DNA of 62,000 nucleotides, taken from Glandiceps talaboti. Its lineage: Eukaryota > Hemichordata > Enteropneusta > Spengelidae. Within the stretch, counting starts at the first letter, position 1. Every line of letters begins with the position of its first letter. Below are positions 22,301 through 30,991 of this stretch, in pieces. The stretch spans positions 11,720,001 to 11,782,000 of the forward strand of contig NC_135566.1 of NCBI RefSeq assembly GCF_964340395.1, in the 5' to 3' direction. Made by a program: the position numbers and the translations under genes. The notes beneath the pieces are model-generated. The model saw only the letters and a program-made list of their open reading frames with translations, did not search any database and was not told where the DNA came from.

Positions 22301-25300
22301 AGCAGCTGGGGATAAAATAACATAGCATTTTATGAAATAATGAAAAGAAATTACAAACAAATATGTCTGGACATAATACACATTGCACTAAAATATGTAA
22401 GTTCATTAAGTGCTCCAGGGATAATCTTTAATGGTCAAAAATTGTGATGTAGTTAATTGTTGTATATCTACTTATTTTGACCCAAAACAATATGTGTAGA
22501 TACAAGAAACGGTCATTATCTTGAAAACAAAGGTGGTGACATAGTATTTTCTTTGCATTTTTTACATATTCAGATATCACTGCTTAGGTATGCAAAGTAT
22601 AAGAAAAATCTATCGACTTTTTGAATTTGACACCTCCCCCCTTAACTCGGCATCATTTTTTTACGTAACGTTTCTGTTGGCTTGTTCTTAAAATTTGCTC
22701 CACAAGTTGGAAATCATTATATCCATATCAGTTTAATAAATATTGGAATAATGACGAACTGACGGAACTCACTACACAGTTAGGGCGTAACATGTCTACA
22801 AGTTCGTCACAAGTCGTTCACTGTTCAGACAGTTGGCCGAGTTGCAGGTTTTCCACCCGTTACATGCATTTAGACAATAGAAATGATTTGCGGTTTTATT
22901 TTCTTTTTGCCACAACTGGTCGACATGGTCATCCCACTTAAATGGGTTTTTTTCTGGTCACAACTCCAACCAGCAGACTACCAACATAACATATCAATAT
23001 CTTCATCTTTTTTGAATTATCATCAGTGTCAAGAAGTGTCAAGAAGACAGCTCTTTCTTGTTAAACAATGTGTAAAATGTTGTTATTGTACGTACAATAA
23101 CAAACTTTTTAATCCTTTTGCATCTTTTTGCAGTGTATTGAGTTATGAACATGGACTTAGTATATGTTCTTTTGCATTATTTTTTCAAGTAGAAAAACAT
23201 AGTGAAGCAGTTTTATCAAATAAAAATCCAAAATAAATACAAAATTCTCATCCATATGGCCACTTTAATACCACTTGATATGAATTGTGTTGGTAGTGAC
23301 TCAAGGAACCAAAAAGAAAAACAAAGGCTAACAAACAACATTTTAAGTATCAAAACATTAATATGACAACTTTAATTAAAGTGTCCCATGTATACTATAG
23401 TCAGAAAGAATACATTTTAAGTTTTTACCATGTCAAGCTATCAAATGATACTAATTTTTTTATTTACCAAATTTTGTAATACTTTAAATTTAACAGTTAT
23501 AGAGTAAATGAGGTGAATATTATTTTTAACTGTTGATCCCTTCTATGTATTGATTGTTGCAATAAGGAATTAAACTAATTCTTTCATATGCCATCTTTGA
23601 TTGTTCACAGGTGGATCTACATGTGTGTAGATGTAATTTTTGTTCACAAAATACCATTCTATATCACACAAGCATGACTTTACAATGTAGGTTCATATGG
23701 ATGTTTGTAACATCTGTAACTTTACACACCCTGTAAGAGTATGCCTCCAAATGGAAATTTTTCATTTTGTCAATATACAGCAGTGACAATTCTCGGTACC
23801 TGCAATAGTATTTTAACCCATGCCAATAGGTCAAAATAGAACAGGAAGGTTGACTAATTCTCAGTGCGCCTATAGTAATGTATGTGAAGCGCTTGGAGGA
23901 TATGGTATGGTGTCGACCAAGAAATCGAATGTTCATTATTTTTATGATGCACCTAGGCAGTAATATTCTATTTCAGGTACTGAGAATTAAAAACTAAAAC
24001 ATAAATAAACCGTACAGTTATAAATAGTTACAAACAAATTTCATGATCACTTTTTCATGATCATAGTCTCACTGATATACCATAGGATGTTACGACACCT
24101 TTTTTTTTCTTTTTTTCCGCAGTATGTCAGACTCAGTGCTCTGTGCATTCACTGATAGATCTTCCAGAAACACATGATATGCTTCGGAAGACATGCCGAG
24201 ACTTTGCAGACAATGAATTGAAGCCAATTGCAGGAATGTTGGACAAGGAACACAAATATCCAGTTGAACAAGTAAGATATACTCGCTATAAGAACACAAT
24301 TATCCAGTTGAACAAGTATGTTTTACTCTCTATAAGAACACAAATATCCAGTTGAACAAGTACGTTTTACTCTTAATAAGAACAAAGATATCCAGTTGAA
24401 CAAGTACGTTTTACTCTCTATAAGAACACAAATATCCAGTTGAACAAGTACGTTTTACTCTCTATAAGAACACAAATATCCAGTTGAACAAGTACGTTTT
24501 ACTCTATAAGAATACAAATATCCAGTTGAACAAGTACGTTTTACTCTCTATAAGAACACAAATATCCCGTTGAACAAGTACGTTTTACTCTCTATAAGAA
24601 CACAAATATCCAGTTGAACAAGTACGTTTTACTCTCTATAAGAACACAAATATCCAGTTGAACAAGTACGTTTTACTCTCTATAAGAACACAAATATCCA
24701 GTTGAACAAGTAAGATATACTCTCTATAAGAACACAAATATCCAGTTGAACAAGTACGTTTTACTCTCTATAAGAACAAAGATATCCAGTTGAACAAGTA
24801 CGTTTTACTCTCTATAAGAACACAAATATCCCGTTGAACAAGTACGTTTTACTCTCTATAAGAACAAAGATATCCTGCTGAACAAGTTTTATTCTCTATA
24901 AGAAATATCCATGCCTTTACATGTAAGTGACCACAACTTGAAAGATGGACATTTTGTGGACTTCAACCTTTACTAGTCTATATGGTGTGTGTTCAGTGTC
25001 ACTCTGGTTTTCCTATGCAAAACACATACTATACTAGTACAGTTGTACACTTATAAGTTTTGTCTGGCAGCCCAAATTGCTGGTAATAGAACTAACACCA
25101 CTATTTTTCTCTCTCTTTATTTTTTTCACAGGTGAAGAAAATGGGAGAGCTTGGTTTAATGTCAATCATTGTACCTGAGAAGTATGGTGGTACTGGACTG
25201 GATTACTTAGCCTATGCTATAGCAATGGAAGAAATCAGTAGAGGTTGTGCTTCATGTGGATGTATCATGAGTGTAAATAATGTAAGGTTAACTGTTATGT

Positions 25301-25461
25301 GGTTTACTCTGTAAAATAATAGGTCATATCAAGGTGGTTAAACAGTGTGTATAGTATAGTGTCTTCCGTCGCTATGGTTTCCGATCTCAAGTACTGTACT
25401 AGAAGGTGGGGGGGGACATCTGGTAACATTGACATACTTCAGAAACACTGGTATACACTGA

Positions 25462-25520
<59 letters not shown>

Positions 25521-25599
25521 GCATGCATGCATGCGCACACACACACAAACGTACAAACAAAGACACAAACACTGTCACATGTGCGTGTGCGTGTGTGCG

Positions 25600-25660
<61 letters not shown>

Positions 25661-28600
25661 GTCTATACTGTACGTGATGTTTTTTTATTTAATTTCGAAT
25701 AATTGGAAGATTAGCCAGTCTGGCTGAAATTATCTCAAATAAAAATAAAGTGAATAATGATAATAATAATGATAACATAATTTGTATTGTAAGACTAAAA
25801 CCCTTCAGATTGGACAACACAGCCATTACTCAAACTAAATATAGCATGTAAACATTGTAACAGCCCTCATTAAAGAGTAAATTAATGTGGAATATGGTAA
25901 TGTTACATAAAAATGTCAGTATTTCCCAGTTTCATAATATCCAATTATATATCTGTACATGTAGTGTTACAATCTGATATCATAACTAGGCAAAGCCTGT
26001 AAGCTCGCGCAGGGTAGATTCATTTGTGACCGGCTGCCACACAGTGATATTGAAGATAGTGCCCTCCGCCTGAAGAATGCGCATAGCATATAGAATGCAC
26101 ATGCGCAGTCATTGTAAAACCACCAAAAAACTTTGCATAGTATATAGGACATACATGTGTACTAGTCACTGAGTGAATCTGCTGCATGAGCTGTCAAAGC
26201 TTCCTGCTGTAATTTGAGGTTACTTTTGATTTTACAGAGTCTTTATCTAGCTCCTATCCTACAGTTTGGTAATGAAGCACAGAAGGAGCAGTATATCACA
26301 CCATTTGTAAACGGAGACAGAGTAGGTTGTTTTGGACTCAGTGAACCCGGTATGTCAACTGTTCTTCATATGTTTAAAATAAGGCAAATATAAAATAAAT
26401 TGTGTGTTTCCAATAACCTGACCGACCCTAGTTTAAGCTGCTGACTCTAAAAACTTTTTTCGTGTGTATACTGGTATCAAAATGATTATGTGACTAATCA
26501 TAATGCAAAGCTTTTATTACTACTGTCGAGGTACACAAAACATTTTAAACATTCAGAACAAAAAGAAAAGAAATTCTTTGTCTTTTTGACCTTTATGCAA
26601 GTGTTTTCTTACCCCAGTGATGTCTGTATATATTTCATCAAACTATCAGTATCACAGAAGGGTATTCTTAGACTAAGATACGTCGTGACATTTCACCCTC
26701 ACCGGCCTCCTCTCACTAGGGCCTGATGTGTGAGGGCACCCCATAACGGCGTACCTTACAGACTAGGGTATTCTAACCAACATTTCATTTGGTTTTTGGG
26801 TTGAAACAATATTTTTCAAAACTAAAAACATTTAAAAAGAACCTACCTACCGTATTTTCTGAGGCCATGTTATCAGGAACACAAAAATTATTTTTTTATG
26901 CCCATTATGATGAAAATGTTTCTTTGAGCCATCAGTAGATATTATTGTTCTCCAAAAGTTTTTTTTTCTTTTTTAGCTGAGGAAAATATGGGTTTTGTTG
27001 CTATAAGTCAAAGATGTGTAATGACAAAAAAAACCTTAGGTTACAAGTATTTGTGAATGAATGAAGAAAAACTTTAGGGAATAGCAAAGTTATACTTGTA
27101 CAAGCATAATACTAGTCTGGAATCCAATGTGATCTCTAACAAAACCACAAGTCCCTCAATCAGCACAAAAAGTTGTTCATACAATCAACTATTGTAATGA
27201 CATAAACAGTGTATAAGTAGCATCCTGAGCTGACAAATATACCATATTTGGATATTACATATTACTGCCCCAATAAACACTAACTTTATGAGGGACTGTG
27301 TTATTGGTTCAAAATTTGTGATTGATTTAACAAAGACATGATGTTAATGACTGTGTGGGTGGCTGTGGATGAATTTTAAATTGCATCTCATGCATCTCAG
27401 GACTTGTAGAGTAAGGACTTTGGCTATACTGTGAATGAAGGTGTAACTAGACTAGGAACTAGACTAGCATAATACATACACTGAGTTGGCTTATGTCTAT
27501 CTTATCAGCAGCAAGTCAAAAAGATGTTATATAATCAAGCATGTATATTTGGTTTTAAAAATGATTCACCTTCTTGATAACATCAGGCACTGATTCAATA
27601 CCTGCACATCACGTATGATATATACACTGGAAAATAAAGTTTGTATGCTGACATAAAATTAAGCAAGTATGATTCAATACTGATATTTTGTATTGCTTAA
27701 AGAGACAAAAGTGGATTATGACCACAAGACAGAACAAACAAGATTTTTACCAGTATTTGTATTTGTAAACCAACCCCAGACCTCAAGTTGTGTGCGAGTC
27801 CCTTTCTGTCTTCATGCTATCCATAGCATACATACTGAAGTAGTCTAGTTCCTATACGATATCCTTACGATTTACTCCGCTACTACATGATTTAATCACA
27901 CTCTACTCGAGACCACATTGGCATCCAAACTAAATACATGTACTGAAGATACATTATGCTGTTACATTACATGTCACATTTAATGCCTTTAAACTCCAAA
28001 ATTCGAGGCCTTACAGAATTCACATTTTTGAATCCTTATGGTATATCATCAGATATGTAGAAATCTATTTTCAAGTTCATGAGTTCCTCAAACATGACCA
28101 TTTAAATTTTGGAAGGTTTGGTATTACATAATGTTATTGCCGTTTGATCTTCGGTCATTTGTACTCACTTGCCTTCCTTAACATTGACTTGTTGATTAAG
28201 ACTAACATCCAATTGCTGTCATCCAACATGTACTATTTACTTCAATTACTATAAAATGAATTGCATATACTGGTAGGTATTAAGCCAAACTAAGCCACAT
28301 TATGTAAACGATGCTCACTCTTACGATATGATAAGCACACAGAGTTCACTCTCAGGTTAGAACTCGCACCCTTAAAAGCAACCTTCTGTCACTTGTTGTA
28401 TCAGAAGAACACCCGAGGTCGAGCAGCTAGACTAGAGCAGTGTCTACTACAGTTAGTTTGAATGCTAACAATGTGGTTCTTATATTCTAGGTAACAGTAG
28501 TGATGCAGGAGCTGTGTCTACTACAGTTAGTTTGAATGCTAACAATTTGGTTCTTATATTCTAGGTAACGGTAGTGATGCAGGAGCTGTGTCTACTACAG

Positions 28601-30169
28601 TTAGTATGAAGGCTAACAATGTGGTTTTTATTAGTCCCTGCCGGACGGGGACATGTGGATTGGGTTCCGTCTGTCCGTGCGTGCGTGCGTGCGTCCGTCC
28701 GTCCAGAGCTGTTTCTTGGAGATGCTGAGATCGATTTTTTTCAAACTTGGTACAGGGGCAACATACTATGGCATACATATGCATGTCGATTTGTTTCGTG
28801 ATACGATCCAATATGGCTGCCTTGCAGCCATTTTGTTTGCGAATTTTCCCTGTCTAAAGCCATAACTCAGACATGCTTGAACAGATCTCACTCAAAGTTG
28901 GTATTAGGACAGTGTTCTATCACATACATGTGCATATTCATTGTTGTCATGATACAATCCAATATAGCTGCCTGGCAGCCATTTTGTTTGCAAATTTTCC
29001 ATGTCCAAAGCCAAAAAAAAAAACTCAGACATGCTTGAACAGATCTCATTCAAAGTTGGTATTAGGACAGTGTTTTATGACATACATGTGCATATCCATT
29101 TTCCTCATGTTACAATCTGATATGGCTGCCTGGCAGCCATTTTGTTTGCGCAGTTTTCATGTTCCTTAAAACCCAATCATAGCGGGTACTATGTCATTCT
29201 CAATGACTTGTATTCTAGGTAACGGTAGTGATGCAGGAGCAGCATCTACTACAGGTAGTTTGAATGCTAATAATTTGGTTTTTATATTGTAGGTAACGGT
29301 AGTGATGCAGGAGCAGCATCTACTACAGCTAATTTGAATGGAAGTAGTTGGATACTGAATGGAACCAAAGCTTGGATTACCAATGGTTATGAGTCAGAAG
29401 CAGCTGTAGTCTTTGCCACTACAGACAAGTCATTAAAACACAAGGTAATAGATAAAGCCCTCTCACTTTTCAGTCAGTGTTTGCTAAATTTTGAAAAAAA
29501 AAGTATGTACACAAAATTTTGACTGGTAACATTTCTATTCATCTTATTAGTTGAATAATGACTAACCCCTTCACTCATTTTTAACACCAGTTTTATGTCC
29601 ATATGTATGTTATGATTCATTTCTGGACCTGTTTACTTGTCTTTCAACAAAAATGTTTGATTTATGGGATATTGATAGGAGTTGGTCTTTAGATGGTCAG
29701 CAAGTAATAACTAAGATAAGTTGAAGAATGACTACCTTGTAAGGATGTACCACTACCATATAAGGATGAACTCCTATTATGTAAAGATAAAGTACTACCA
29801 TATAAGGATATACCACTACCATATTAGGATATACCATACCATATAAAGTTATACAACTCATATAATGAACTGCTATAATAATATATAAAGATATATCACT
29901 ACCATATAAAGATATACCACTACCATATTAGGATATACCACTACCATATTAGGATATACCTCTACCATATTAGGATATACCACTACCATATTAGGAGATA
30001 CCTCTACCATATAAAGTTATGCCACTCGTATTAGGATTAACTACTATTATGTAAAGATATATCACTACCATATAAAGATATACCACTACCATATTAGGAT
30101 ATACCACTACCATATTAGGATATACCACTATCATATAAGGATATACTGGTAATCTACAGCATCCATAAA

Positions 30170-30205
<36 letters not shown>

Positions 30206-30925
30206 TGTACCAAATCCTACTAAGGGGCTTAGACTATCTCTTGTTATTTTTCGTTATAGGGTATAAGTTCATTTATCATACCAAAGCCTACAGAAGGACT
30301 ATCTCTCGGCAAGAAAGAAGATAAACTTGGAATTAGAGCTACCTCAACTACATATCTGATATTTGAAGATGCAGAAATCCCCAGGGAAAACTTACTTGGT
30401 CAACCAGGATTTGGATTCAAAATTGCAATGGTGAGTTACAGTGATGACTGTGGGTAAGCACAAGATGTAGCAGAAATTATTAACCAATAGGGAATACAAA
30501 ATGGTGTGATGTGATGTATGTGACTTGACCTGACTTTGACCTGACCTGACCTGACCTGACCTGACCTGACCTGACGTGATGTGATATAATGTAAGGTAAC
30601 AAGCATGATACAATGTTGTCTGATTCAATTTTGTTTTCAATGTATATGCATGTGCCGTCAGTATGTCATCTGTGTGATATGAATAATATTTTACAAACTA
30701 AATTTGTCATCAGTGGTGATGTTACTGTGGTGGTGGTGGTGGTGGTGGTGGTGGTGGTAGTGGTGGTGGTGGTGGTGGTGGTGGTGGTGGTGGTGGTGGT
30801 GGTGGTGGTACTGGTGGTGGTGGTGGTGGTGGTGGTGGTACTGGTTGTGTTGGTATTGGGGTTGTTTTGGTGGTACTGGTGGTGGTGGTAGGGGTGGTTG
30901 TGATAGCATTGGCAGTGGCGGCAAA

Positions 30926-30991
<66 letters not shown>

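Larger units (their letters stand above)
26350..29292 (+). other. ACADS intron 4
   Basis: 2.9 kb. It holds a short palindromic repeat (26663-26745), an inverted-repeat element (27117-27935), a subrepeat-rich element (28630-29195) and duplicated exon-5 acceptor borders. Separate entries follow. Confidence 0.75.
29445..30259. other. ACADS intron 5
   Basis: Holds a 21-bp minisatellite and a short (ATC)n. No gene was recognised. Confidence 0.7.

Noticed and set aside
24143-24355. 70-codon frame running from exon 2 into the minisatellite
   Set aside because: It reads through the genuine donor; the exon-2/exon-3 join restores the ACADS frame.
24249-24905. CRISPR-like array
   Set aside because: Repeats are contiguous without unique spacers and are derived from an animal exon border.
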